Below, piece after piece: positions 18,787 to 27,069 of a stretch of 59,713 bases of DNA. The translations under genes and the position numbers were made by a program. Source of the DNA: Bacillus luti (lineage in GTDB: Bacteria > Bacillota > Bacilli > Bacillales > Bacillaceae_G); the NCBI RefSeq assembly GCF_001884105.1, contig NZ_MACI01000066.1:1-59713 (forward strand), given 5' to 3'. Position 1 is the stretch's first letter, and every line of letters begins with the position of its first letter. The notes beneath the pieces are model-generated. The model was not told where the DNA came from. It ran no database searches and was given only the letters and a program-made list of their open reading frames with translations.

Positions 18787-19617
18787 ATGATTTGTGAACT
18801 AAGCAAGAATGATTTTTATAAATGTAGTGGTTTAATAAATGAACACGGTCAATTAGAAGTCAAAGCTGTAATTGCAGGAGTGAATCCTGGTCGTATATTT
18901 GTAGATAACGTGTCTTCTCCTAATTCGGGACTCATTTGGTTAGGTAATAATGATGGCTTCTTCTTTATTGGAGATGCTGAAAACGCAGAATTCAATAATG
19001 TAATAAATGATTTTATCGATAAAATGATAATACCTGAAGCAAAGAAGGTTGGACTCGATTGTTTTGAAGCAATTGGTAATCATTCGAACTGGAATAAAAC
19101 CATAGATGGGATATTTCAGCACCGTAACCTAAAGAGTTGGAATCAAAGAGTGTATACACTAAAACAAACGGACTATGAAAATCATCATGAACCTGAAATT
19201 GAACAGGAATATACTGTGCTGAAAATGAGTAAAGCTCTCTATGAAAATAGTAATAATACATTTAAGAATATTGATTTTTTACAATCAAAAATTTTAGAGT
19301 TTTGGTCTTCATCGGATCGTTTTTTCAATGAGGGGATTGGCTATTGCATTGTTTATGACGATTTAATTGTGAGTGTTTGTTTTTCAGGGTTTGTATTTGA
19401 AAATATACACTGCATAGATATTGAAACAATAGAGGGTTATCAGGGGAGAAAATTAGCTCAAAAGATAGCTCATAGTTTTGTGAAAGATTGTTTGGAGAAT
19501 GATATTATTCCATATTGGGACTGTATGGAATTGAACAAGCCTTCTGTTGCGGTTGTGGAAAATGTAGGGTTTACAAATGTTTTTAATTATGTAGGATATT
19601 ATTTTCTATTTGAATAA
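18787..19617 (+). CDS. GNAT-family acetyltransferase (GNAT_acetyltran type)
   Basis: A 276-residue protein of the long GNAT type found in bacilli, with the acyl-CoA-binding half in the C-terminal third: I-E-T-I-E-G-Y-Q-G-R-K-L-A near residue 218 is motif A (Q/R-x-x-G/K-x-A variant) and P-S-V-A-V-V-E-N-V-G-F-T is motif B. The substrate is unknown. I start it at the ATG 8 bases after GAAGGTGG; a frame opening at 18742 has no ribosome site. It follows the arsC remnant terminator, so it is its own transcription unit. Confident as GNAT, no evidence for resistance to any named compound. Confidence 0.8.
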   Translation: MICELSKNDFYKCSGLINEHGQLEVKAVIAGVNPGRIFVDNVSSPNSGLIWLGNNDGFFFIGDAENAEFNNVINDFIDKMIIPEAKKVGLDCFEAIGNHSNWNKTIDGIFQHRNLKSWNQRVYTLKQTDYENHHEPEIEQEYTVLKMSKALYENSNNTFKNIDFLQSKILEFWSSSDRFFNEGIGYCIVYDDLIVSVCFSGFVFENIHCIDIETIEGYQGRKLAQKIAHSFVKDCLENDIIPYWDCMELNKPSVAVVENVGFTNVFNYVGYYFLFE

Positions 19618-19726
19618 TTTGTTGAATATAGAAGTGGTTTTCTAAATTCATACATGTAAGAAAAGGACATTCAGATCCGATTTTACGAAAAATCTAACGA
19701 CTTAAAATTCATACGAGGTGAAAATA

Positions 19727-20287
19727 ATGGTAATAAAACAAGACGAAATGAAAGTAGTAGTAGCAGCTGGGGCATTTAATAACAATCCGGGCTGGATTCA
19801 AACGCAAGAAGATGATCTTAACTTATTAGTTGAAACAATGTGGGAAGAAAGATTTGAACATAACTCCATTTCAGCTATTTTAGCAGAACATGTATGGGAG
19901 CATCTTACTTTTGAAGAAGGGGTAAAAGCAGCTAGCATTTGTTATAAGTTTTTAAAACCGTCAGGTCATATTCGGTGCGGTGTCCCTGATGCATTTTTCC
20001 AAGATGAAACATATCAAAATATAGTGCAAGTAGGCGGACCTGGCCCGAAAGACCATCCAGCTGCAAGCCATAAAATCGTTTATAATTATAAAACATTAAC
20101 GAAAATGTTTGAAACAGCTGGATTTGAAGTAGTTTTACTGGAATATTGCGATGAAAATGGGCAATTTTATTACAAAGAATGGGACGCAAATGATGGCGTT
20201 ATTTTCCGATCAAAAAGATATGACCCTAGAAATCAAGGAGATAAACTTGGTTGCCCATCGTTAATTGTGGATGCGATTAAACGGTAA
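19727..20287 (+). CDS. predicted SAM-dependent methyltransferase, short form
   Basis: A 186-residue protein similar to the COG4627-type predicted methyltransferases. The middle motif A-I-L-A-E-H-V-W-E-H-L-T-F-E-E-G and the L-K-P-S-G-H-I-R-C-G-V-P-D segment match the post-II and III region of class I methyltransferases, but the N-terminal glycine-rich SAM loop is short or missing, which is a usual feature of this group. The substrate is unknown. The ATG at 19727 follows GAGGTG; the in-frame GTG at 19718 lies inside that ribosome site. It stands alone and ends at a strong terminator. Confidence 0.7.
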   Translation: MVIKQDEMKVVVAAGAFNNNPGWIQTQEDDLNLLVETMWEERFEHNSISAILAEHVWEHLTFEEGVKAASICYKFLKPSGHIRCGVPDAFFQDETYQNIVQVGGPGPKDHPAASHKIVYNYKTLTKMFETAGFEVVLLEYCDENGQFYYKEWDANDGVIFRSKRYDPRNQGDKLGCPSLIVDAIKR

Positions 20288-20314
20288 GGCATGCGTTAGT
20301 TAAATAAGATTATG

Positions 20315-20336
20315 AGCCGCAAATGCGGCTTTTTTG
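20315..20336 (+). terminator. terminator of the methyltransferase gene
   Basis: AGCCGC-AAAT-GCGGCT followed by TTTTTTG is a compact strong hairpin. Confidence 0.9.
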
Positions 20337-20348
20337 TTTGTATTGTAA

Positions 20349-20837
20349 TTATTGCTGGGGGTCTTTTTCGAAAAACTGAATGATTTTTTTAGAATTATCT
20401 TCACGTAGACCATAACCTTCACCGTGCGTTTCATCGCTCGGTTTTGCTATTACGATGTCACCATCAGACTCTATCCAAACAAAGAATTCTTGTATAGAAT
20501 TATCTTGATAAGTAACCTTCATTTTTGAATGCATATAGTTTTTGGCCTCTTGATCTAGAAGTAGTGTTTTTTTCTCTGCGCTTTCCATACTTGTGAAAAT
20601 TGTTTTCATATTTTCTTTATTTACTACTTGATTACTACTTTTTGAATTCACAGGACTAATCTCAAGTTTTTTCACTTCTTTTTGTTCAAACATAACGTTT
20701 TCATATACAATTTCTTTTTCTTTCACTGTTGTGGATGCTTCTTTATTGGAAGCTTTCGTTTCATTTGAATTACTTGTACATCCAATTAATAAGGTGATAC
20801 TTAATGCTCCAATTATACCGAATGTTAATCTCTTCAA
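20349..20837 (-). CDS. hypothetical lipoprotein
   Basis: A 162-residue exported lipoprotein. The signal peptide ends in L-L-I-G-C-T-S, the lipobox cysteine, then a Ser/Asn/Lys-rich linker and a mixed alpha/beta domain containing V-T-Y-Q-D-N-S-I-Q-E-F-F-V-W and a C-terminal E-K-D-P-Q-Q. I recognise no named family; the layout resembles small Bacillus surface lipoproteins of unknown role. The TTG at 20837 is preferred because GGGAGG ends 7 bases upstream on this strand; the ATG at 20852 overlaps that site. It converges with the methyltransferase gene. Confidence 0.75.
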   Translation of the reverse strand: MKRLTFGIIGALSITLLIGCTSNSNETKASNKEASTTVKEKEIVYENVMFEQKEVKKLEISPVNSKSSNQVVNKENMKTIFTSMESAEKKTLLLDQEAKNYMHSKMKVTYQDNSIQEFFVWIESDGDIVIAKPSDETHGEGYGLREDNSKKIIQFFEKDPQQ

Positions 20838-20984
20838 TAATAGGCCTCCCATCTACTATTTTCTATAATTCTATTTCCTATTTGAAATATCCTAGCTATG
20901 CTTAATGAAGTGAAATACATTTTGTTATGGGGAGCGCAATGAATTACATGCACCCTAATTTTTTGTATGAAAGGAGAGAACGGG

Positions 20985-21980
20985 GTGAAACACATAATAA
21001 GAAATGTAGTAATGAATTATTTTAAAGAGATTCATTCATTAGTAGTGGAAGAAGAATTGCATAAGAACAGTTGGCATACAGATTTACACTATAAAATCAT
21101 GGTGAATGGAAAGCGATATTCGGCACGGTTTATGAATAGCAATCGAATAACCAATCCAGCTTTTGGAACGTTATCAAATGAACAATTGAAAGAGCAAGTA
21201 CGGTTTACATATTATTTACGAGAGCATGGAATTCCTTTTATGAAAATTAACAAGAACAGGTCAGGGCAGTCATTTACATTAGTCACTTGGAATGATGAAC
21301 AGTACCGATTTGTATTGGCAAATTGGATTGAAGGAGAGCATCTTACACACTGCACAGAATCTATTGCAGAATCGTTTGGAAAGAAGGCAAGAAAGATTCA
21401 TGATATTTCTCGTACGTTTCAAAGCTCAATTTTTCAAAGGAAATCTCATTTGGATGGGTATGCCCAGTTTATTGTTATGTTAGAAGATAAGAGTTGGAAA
21501 TGTAAAGAGTTGCAGGAGTATATTGATCTCGCTAAAACTCATATAAAGTGCGCACGTACGAGTGATTTACAGTGTATTGTACAAACAGATTTAAATCCTT
21601 TGAATGTTTTATGGGACTCAAGTCAACAGGTAAAAGGAATTGTAGATTTTGAATCTATTAGCTATGTAGACCGCATTGAGGGATTGTCCTTTTTAATAAA
21701 ATGGTATTCTCGAACAGAAGGAATACATTCGCATGAAGTATGCTCAAGTGTTGCTAGTTCATTTTTAGAAGGGTATAAGGCTCATAATATTTTAACACCA
21801 AATGATTATAAGAGACTTTCTTCATTGTTATGGTTATCCGGTAGTTTGAATTGGAATTTTGTGAAGAAAACGCTAAGTATGTTAGATGATGCAGGTGGAT
21901 TGGAGGAACATTTGAAAGTTTATAGAGTAAGGGGAGGGAAATTGTCGTTATTAATAAGTAGTGAAAGAGCCAACTCATAA
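20985..21980 (+). CDS. phosphotransferase-family (APH-like) protein
   Basis: A 331-residue protein-kinase-like fold of the aminoglycoside phosphotransferase/homoserine kinase type II family. The catalytic loop reads V-Q-T-D-L-N-P-L-N-V-L-W, with Gln-Thr where most members have His-Gly before the aspartate, and the metal-binding aspartate follows in G-I-V-D-F-E. Such proteins phosphorylate small hydroxylated molecules; aminoglycosides are not implied. The GTG start at 20985 lies 6 bases after AAAGGAGAG, while the ATG at 20967 sits just before that site. Its last codons lie in the stem of the terminator. Confidence 0.75.
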   Translation: MKHIIRNVVMNYFKEIHSLVVEEELHKNSWHTDLHYKIMVNGKRYSARFMNSNRITNPAFGTLSNEQLKEQVRFTYYLREHGIPFMKINKNRSGQSFTLVTWNDEQYRFVLANWIEGEHLTHCTESIAESFGKKARKIHDISRTFQSSIFQRKSHLDGYAQFIVMLEDKSWKCKELQEYIDLAKTHIKCARTSDLQCIVQTDLNPLNVLWDSSQQVKGIVDFESISYVDRIEGLSFLIKWYSRTEGIHSHEVCSSVASSFLEGYKAHNILTPNDYKRLSSLLWLSGSLNWNFVKKTLSMLDDAGGLEEHLKVYRVRGGKLSLLISSERANS

Positions 21981-21995
21981 GAGTGGCTCTTTTAT
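21964..21995 (+). terminator. terminator overlapping the end of the phosphotransferase gene
   Basis: AAAGAGCC (21964-21971) pairs with GGCTCTTT (21985-21992), with inner ACTC/GAGT. The stop codon lies in the loop. It belongs to the repeated terminator type also at 3120 and 37114. Confidence 0.85.
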
Positions 21996-21998
21996 TTA

Positions 21999-22150
21999 TC
22001 TACTATTCTCAATTATTTTCTTTGAAATATCCTTTTCAGAAATAACTTCGTAGGAATATATATTTTCCTTTTTCATGAATTTTTACGGGTGTTGTTCGTG
22101 CATCTGTTACCTGTTTCGTTTTAGTTAAATATGACTTTACTTCTCCTACA
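21999..22150 (-). pseudogene. 3' remnant of a paralogue of the small protein at 37143-37508
   Basis: On the minus strand this stretch reads V-K-I-H-E-K-G-K-Y-I, then, after a 2-base loss, S-Y-E-V-I-S-E-K-D-I-S, matching the C-terminus of the protein at 37143-37508 (L-K-I-H-V-K-G-K-Y-V then S-Y-D-V-I-S-E-K-D-I-P). The adjacent terminators are also similar. No start region is present, and the fragment ends close to ugd. Confidence 0.75.
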
Positions 22151-22158
22151 AGGATTTT

Positions 22159-23448
22159 TTATGGTCGGCCAACCCCGATATAATGTAAACCACTTTTTAC
22201 TACTTCATTTCGTTCAAGACAATTGCGGCCATCAACGATTTTACATCCTCGCATTAATTTTTTTACTCGTTGCCAATCAAGTGCTTTAAATTCATCCCAT
22301 TCTGTGGCAATAACTATACAATCCGAATCTGTAATAGAGGACTCCAATTCAGTATGTTGTGTGACTTGTTTTTTTACATGAGCAGGGAGAAGGGCTATTG
22401 GATCATAAGTATGAATCTCGTAACCGAGCGGAATTAGCTTTTCAATAAGTGTGACAGCGAGAGAGTCACGTGTATCATCTGTATTTGGTTTAAAGGAAAC
22501 CCCTAAAATTGTTAATCTGTTTGAAGAGGGATTTTTTAAATGATTTCTAATTTTTTCAATATAAAGATCTACTTGTGTTGAATTGATAGATTGCACAGCT
22601 TGTAAAATAGGGACGGATACTTGTTTACTATTTGCTGTGTAAATTAATGAATTCAAATCTTTTGGAAAGCAGGACCCTCCATAACCAAGCCCTGCTTGAA
22701 GAAAGTTGGGATTGATTCGGAAGTCATACCCAACCCCTTTTGCTACTTCAGTAATATCAATATGATAAGCGTCACAAATTCTAGCAATTTCATTTATAAA
22801 AGATATTTTCGTAGCTAAAAAAGCATTAGATGCATATTTAATCATTTCCGCGCCGTCTAAACTTGTATGAAAAAACGGTGCTTGAATACCTTTATAGAGT
22901 ACTTGCATAATTTCTAGTGACTTTGTGTCATTGTTTTGTAAACCTATGACGGTTCTATCCGGAAAGAGCATGTCATGAACAGCTGAACCTTCACGAAGAA
23001 ACTCTGGATTAGAAACGATATTAAAAAGTGAGGATTCTACACCTTTTTTTATAAGCCTTTCGCTCATGAATTGGTTAGTACCTGGTGGAACCGTACTTTT
23101 CGTAATGATAGTTTTATATGATTTTATATTTTGAGCTAACATATCAATAACAGAGTAAATATATTTTAAGTCTGTTTTTCCATTGGACATGGCAGGAGTT
23201 CCTACAGCAATAAGAATAACTGGTGTTTGTTGAATAACTTGACCAACATCACTTCGGAATTGTAACCGATTGTGATTTTTGTGCATAAGTTCTGTTAAAC
23301 CTGGTTCATAGATAGGATACTCTCCTTTTTGGAGAGCGTTAATTTTATTTTGATCTTTATCAACACAAATAACATGATGTCCTAAATCGGCTAATACTAC
23401 TGCTGATGTTAGTCCAACATAGCCAGAACCTATAATACATATATCCAT
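22159..23448 (-). CDS. ugd: UDP-glucose 6-dehydrogenase
   Basis: A 429-residue UDP-glucose/GDP-mannose dehydrogenase-family enzyme. It oxidises UDP-glucose twice with NAD+ to UDP-glucuronate. The N-terminus I-I-G-S-G-Y-V-G-L is the NAD-binding loop, S-T-V-P-P-G-T the family loop, and G-L-G-Y-G-G-S-C-F-P-K-D holds the catalytic cysteine near residue 260. The C-terminal domain has the usual G-V-S-F-K-P-N-T-D-D-T-R. It is transcribed away from the Fur-boxed lipoprotein gene. Its product is the natural substrate for the epimerase encoded at 25227, so the two probably feed one surface polymer or glycolipid. A UDP-N-acetylmannosamine dehydrogenase is less likely. Confidence 0.92.
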   Translation of the reverse strand: MDICIIGSGYVGLTSAVVLADLGHHVICVDKDQNKINALQKGEYPIYEPGLTELMHKNHNRLQFRSDVGQVIQQTPVILIAVGTPAMSNGKTDLKYIYSVIDMLAQNIKSYKTIITKSTVPPGTNQFMSERLIKKGVESSLFNIVSNPEFLREGSAVHDMLFPDRTVIGLQNNDTKSLEIMQVLYKGIQAPFFHTSLDGAEMIKYASNAFLATKISFINEIARICDAYHIDITEVAKGVGYDFRINPNFLQAGLGYGGSCFPKDLNSLIYTANSKQVSVPILQAVQSINSTQVDLYIEKIRNHLKNPSSNRLTILGVSFKPNTDDTRDSLAVTLIEKLIPLGYEIHTYDPIALLPAHVKKQVTQHTELESSITDSDCIVIATEWDEFKALDWQRVKKLMRGCKIVDGRNCLERNEVVKSGLHYIGVGRP

Positions 23449-23882
23449 AAAATAATCATCCTTTTGAAATTAGTGCTAGTTTTTACTTTGAAATAACGAT
23501 GCAAAAAGAAAAACGTCTCGAAGCTTTTTATCTATTGTAAAAATTATATGAAGATGATTCGATTCACCTGAAGTACGTCTTCAGAAAGAATCTTACTCCA
23601 AAGTGTTTGGAAGTATTCTTACACCATATTTGATTTTAAATTGTTCCAATGATTATGTCCATCGAAGAAAATATGTTTTAGTGTATTCGATTCACTGTCT
23701 AAAAACTATTACAACCTGAATAGCTACGGTTGTTCCAAAATTTGTATGATACCTTCTGTGTGACATGTATTCTTGAGTGCTTTCGAAGCTTTTGAAAGAA
23801 AGGAAAAACGTCTATTTAGTAGGAATTTTCGAATTGGTCGAAATTACCACATGAAAATATGACAACTGATAATAGATTTGTG
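23449..23882. other. divergent intergenic region, upstream part
   Basis: No gene is seen. The stretch has small direct repeats: AAAAACGTCT near 23510 and 23806, CGAAGCTTTT near 23518 and 23787, and ATTCGATTCAC near 23561 and 23687. Their pattern suggests an old duplication or regulatory sites for ugd; neither can be shown by eye. Confidence 0.4.
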
Positions 23883-23940
23883 TTGACACTTATAGTAAGC
23901 GCTTTTATAATCAATTTGACAATAATGAAAATCACTATCA
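23883..23940 (+). promoter_or_regulatory. sigma-A promoter with overlapping cre-like site and Fur box
   Basis: TTGACA (23883-23888), a 17-base spacer and TATAAT (23906-23911) form a consensus promoter. AGTAAGCGCTTTTA (23894-23907) inside it matches the cre consensus at about 12 of 14 positions. TGAAAATCACTATCA (23926-23940) matches the Fur 7-1-7 box (TGATAAT-N-ATTATCA) at 12 of 14 positions and lies just downstream of the expected start point. Confidence 0.75.
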
Positions 23941-23967
23941 CTTAGGGGTAACAGGGGGAAGTAATTC

Positions 23968-25140
23968 ATGACATTCAAGTTAAAAGTATTATCTGCAGCT
24001 GCGGTAACATCTCTTCTTTTTACAGGTTGTGCAAAAGAGGAAACAAAAGCATCGGAAGCACAAAATAAAAAGACAGAACAGACAGTGAAAAAAGAAGAAA
24101 CAAAACAACAAGAAGTGGATTTTGTACAAGCTTACAAGGATGGAGTAGCTGAACTTGAAAAAGCGAAAGAGGGAAAAGAGGTTGACTTTGATAAAGTAAC
24201 AAAGTTATATAAAGAAAAATTACAATCTCTTGTTCAAAAGCGAGATGGTGAATTCAGTGAACAAATCGACCAAACAATTACAGCTGCATTAGAAGCAGGA
24301 AAAAAGAAAGAAATGGAACCAATGGTTGTAAAGCAACTATTTGATAAATTAATGCAAAAAGAGTTTTTCCAATCGATGCGCCACGAATTTAAAGAAATCG
24401 ATACGAACTGGGGCAAAAAAGATGTTGTAAAAAAAGAGATGGATGAAGCGCTAGCTTTCTATAAAGGTGTAGAGGGCACAGTTGGAAAACGCGATACAGC
24501 GTACGGTACACAAATGGCTTCTCAAATTAAAGGCGGCTTTGATGAAATGCAAGCTGCAATTGATAAAGATGACAAACTTGCATTTGCACTTGGTAAGCAA
24601 GTTGTAGATAAAACGATAATGAAAACATTCTACCTAGCGACAGGTGGAGTTCCACATGGCTATGCTACAAAGATGGTAGAAGCAGCAAAAACTGATGAAA
24701 AAACAGCGAAAATTGAGCAAGCAGAAGGATGGGCATTTTATCAAGCGATCTATCCGTATATAAAAAAAGCAGCTCCTGAAGATGCAGACTTTATCTTAAA
24801 GCAGTTTGATCTAAAAACGGATGTGAAAACAGTTGATGCAAAAGCAGTTAATCAAGCATTTGTACGTGGTTTCGCAAAAGTTGCATTAGGTGAGTATAAA
24901 GAAAGTCAAGAAAACTTCGGAAAAGATAAAGGTCCTATTACAGCATTAGAAGGCGCGTTGTTCATTAATATCATTGAAAATGATTTGAAAACAGTACTTG
25001 GTGAACAGCAAACAGTAGAGTTAACAAAAACAGCACAGTCTTATTTAGAAGCAGTAAAAGCGAAGAAGAAAGAAGATGCTGATAAATTGTTACCACAACT
25101 TGAGGGTGCGTTAAATAAAGCTGTTGAAGCAGCAAAATAA
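23968..25140 (+). CDS. Fur-boxed helical lipoprotein, probably iron-uptake linked
   Basis: A 390-residue lipoprotein: signal peptide, lipobox F-T-G-C (Cys21), a Lys/Glu/Gln-rich linker, then an almost wholly helical domain. Two segments (about 155-215 and 245-310) look like repeats of one unit, each with A-F-Y near its start, and resemble the membrane-anchored protein at 29340. No known ligand motif such as the EfeO/imelysin H-x-x-E is obvious. The strong promoter with a Fur box and the nearby FTR1 permease suggest an extracellular iron-handling role; that is inference. It ends at a perfect 14-base-stem terminator, so it is mostly a single-gene unit. Confidence 0.75.
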   Translation: MTFKLKVLSAAAVTSLLFTGCAKEETKASEAQNKKTEQTVKKEETKQQEVDFVQAYKDGVAELEKAKEGKEVDFDKVTKLYKEKLQSLVQKRDGEFSEQIDQTITAALEAGKKKEMEPMVVKQLFDKLMQKEFFQSMRHEFKEIDTNWGKKDVVKKEMDEALAFYKGVEGTVGKRDTAYGTQMASQIKGGFDEMQAAIDKDDKLAFALGKQVVDKTIMKTFYLATGGVPHGYATKMVEAAKTDEKTAKIEQAEGWAFYQAIYPYIKKAAPEDADFILKQFDLKTDVKTVDAKAVNQAFVRGFAKVALGEYKESQENFGKDKGPITALEGALFINIIENDLKTVLGEQQTVELTKTAQSYLEAVKAKKKEDADKLLPQLEGALNKAVEAAK

Positions 25141-25163
25141 TCTGCTCATACGTATGCCTTTTT

Positions 25164-25197
25164 GAAGAAACCTTGTCTTGACAAGGTTTCTTCTTTT
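25164..25197 (+). terminator. strong terminator after the lipoprotein gene
   Basis: GAAGAAACCTTGTC (25164-25177) pairs perfectly with GACAAGGTTTCTTC (25180-25193), then TTTT. The stem is followed in 30 bases by the epimerase gene with no clear promoter, so the glycan genes may depend on read-through. Confidence 0.9.
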
Positions 25198-25226
25198 ACA
25201 TAGTGTAGCAAAGGTTGGTGAAATGA

Positions 25227-26174
25227 ATGAAAGTATTAATTACTGGAGGGGCTGGTTTTATCGGGAGTCATCTTGCTTTAAAGTTGTTAGAACAGGGAAA
25301 GCAAGTTGTACTACTTGATAATTTCCACTCCTATTATGCGAAATCACGAAAACAGTTTCAGCTTGAACAAGTGCAGCGATCTGGAAATGTACCATTTTAT
25401 GAGTGTGATATTTTGCATAAAGACGATGTGAAAGCTGTTATGCAGCAAGAGAAGGTTGATGCAGTTATTCATTTAGCTGGATTTCCAGGCGTGAGACCGT
25501 CACTTGAAATGCCAGGTGCTTATATTGATATTAATATAAAAGGGACAAGTAACGTATTAACATGCGCAGGAGAAGAAAATGTAAAAAAAATCATTGTGGC
25601 ATCCTCTTCTTCTGTGTACGGAGAGCAAACAGGAATGCCTTTGAAAGAGGAAATGGCAAACGGCCGTGTCTTATCTCCTTATGCAGCATCGAAGTACGGG
25701 ATGGAGTCACTTTGCCATGCGTATCAATATATGTATGGATTTCAAATGAATATTTTACGATTCTTTACCGTATATGGTCCGTGGGGGCGCCCTGATATGG
25801 CGATAGCAAGCTTTATTCGGAAATTATTACGTGGTGAAGAAATTGTTGTATATGGAAAGGGAACAGGAAGAGATTACACATACATTGATGATATTACAGA
25901 AGGGATTGCTCTTACGTTAGAGTCGAATGGAAGCGATGTCTACAATCTAGGTTCAAATGCACCAATTTTAATGACTGAATTGCTTGCACAGCTAGAGAAG
26001 CACTTCCCACTTATGCGTGTAAATAGAGAGGCACATCGTAAAGGAGATGTGACATCGACGTGGGCTGATATTTCGAAGGCGAAAAATCAGCTAGGATATG
26101 AACCGCGTGTATCATTTGCAGAAGGGTTGGAGCAGACTATTGCTTGGGCGAAAGAATATCCGGATACTGTTTAA
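25227..26174 (+). CDS. NAD-dependent sugar epimerase, UDP-glucuronate 4-epimerase-like
   Basis: A 315-residue extended short-chain dehydrogenase. G-G-A-G-F-I-G (7-13) binds NAD, S-S-S-V-Y-G and Y-A-A-S-K supply Ser, Tyr and Lys of the catalytic triad, and F-F-T-V-Y-G-P-W-G-R-P-D-M-A is the pattern common in UDP-glucuronate/UDP-galacturonate epimerases. With Ugd encoded divergently upstream, conversion of UDP-glucuronate to UDP-galacturonate is the best guess; UDP-glucose 4-epimerase is the main alternative. It overlaps the start of the next gene, so it leads a tight cluster of four. Confidence 0.82.
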   Translation: MKVLITGGAGFIGSHLALKLLEQGKQVVLLDNFHSYYAKSRKQFQLEQVQRSGNVPFYECDILHKDDVKAVMQQEKVDAVIHLAGFPGVRPSLEMPGAYIDINIKGTSNVLTCAGEENVKKIIVASSSSVYGEQTGMPLKEEMANGRVLSPYAASKYGMESLCHAYQYMYGFQMNILRFFTVYGPWGRPDMAIASFIRKLLRGEEIVVYGKGTGRDYTYIDDITEGIALTLESNGSDVYNLGSNAPILMTELLAQLEKHFPLMRVNREAHRKGDVTSTWADISKAKNQLGYEPRVSFAEGLEQTIAWAKEYPDTV

Positions 26175-27069
26175 TCTTTGTGGGATTTTCTTGTTATGTG
26201 TTTTTTTTGTTATATCGTGGCAGTCATTTGAAATGTCTTCTTTGTGGGGAAAACTATATGAATTATGGAAACATCCTTATACCTTAATAGTTATTATTGT
26301 GATGTATGGCATTGCATTTTTCTTTCGTGCATACGCTTGGAAATTGTATCTTCATCATCGTATTACAATGAAAGAGGCTCTATATGGATTGTTTTATAGT
26401 TTGTTTATTAATCATGTTTCTCCATTGAAAGTAGGAGATGCTGTTCGCATTGCGATCATTACAAAAGAGAAGAAAGTGACACTAGGAGAAGCGACACAAT
26501 CGGTTGTTATTCTTCGTATATTAGATTTACTTATTCTTGGTGTATTTGGAGCAGTAGGAATGTTTGTATTGTGGGGGAATGTTTTACTGAACGTTCCTGT
26601 TATCCTTGCTTGCATATGTATCGGAAGTGGAGCGTTGTTTCTTTTATATAAGAAAGTACCGCAATTTGTCGAGGGACAATGGAAGCAACTAAAGGCCGTT
26701 TTGTTTACAATACAAGGCGTTATCATTATCTTACTAATTGTAATGAGCTGGATTTGCGAAGCTTTTGTCATTTATGAGATTGCGAACTCACTTACATTCC
26801 TACAGGCTGTTTGGGTGAATAGTGTGACCATAGCAGGACAAGTATTTCAATTAACACCAGGTGGTCTTGGGACATATGAAACGGTAATGACGTTTGCGCT
26901 AAGAGCGCTTGGCGTAGGAGAAGTGGCAGCATATGAATGGTCATTAATGAGTCACGGTTTTAAATTTATATTTTCTTACGGTGTGGGTGCAATTCTGCTC
27001 GTCTTATATCCAATGGAGTTGCGTTCGCTAGTCAGTCAGAAGGGGGAAAACATCCGGTGGAAGAAGTGA
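26140..27069 (+). CDS. flippase-like membrane protein (YbhN/AglD, UPF0104 family)
   Basis: A protein of about 309 residues with seven or eight membrane helices and the family signature Q-L-T-P-G-G-L-G-T-Y-E near residue 245. Members include the C-terminal-like part of MprF and proteins needed to move or modify lipid-linked sugars. I place the start at TTG 26140, 7 bases after GGAG inside the end of the epimerase gene; an ATG at 26098 is in frame but has no ribosome site, so the N-terminus is uncertain. Its place between a nucleotide-sugar epimerase and a polyprenyl-type glycosyltransferase suggests a role with lipid-linked glycans. Confidence 0.78.
   Translation: MLGRKNIRILFNLCGIFLLCVFFVISWQSFEMSSLWGKLYELWKHPYTLIVIIVMYGIAFFFRAYAWKLYLHHRITMKEALYGLFYSLFINHVSPLKVGDAVRIAIITKEKKVTLGEATQSVVILRILDLLILGVFGAVGMFVLWGNVLLNVPVILACICIGSGALFLLYKKVPQFVEGQWKQLKAVLFTIQGVIIILLIVMSWICEAFVIYEIANSLTFLQAVWVNSVTIAGQVFQLTPGGLGTYETVMTFALRALGVGEVAAYEWSLMSHGFKFIFSYGVGAILLVLYPMELRSLVSQKGENIRWKK

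Noticed and set aside
18787-19617. Zwittermicin-type resistance acetyltransferase
   Set aside because: Only the GNAT fold is supported; no biosynthetic or resistance context exists.
20985-21980. Calling the APH-like protein an aminoglycoside resistance gene
   Set aside because: The catalytic loop is only generally kinase-like and nothing nearby supports an antibiotic substrate.
23449-23882. Riboswitch in the long ugd/lipoprotein gap
   Set aside because: Small direct repeats are present, but no conserved riboswitch core or paired leader terminator could be seen.
26412-26771. 119-codon minus-strand frame opposite the flippase-like gene
   Set aside because: Antisense shadow without start signals; the plus-strand protein has the family signature.
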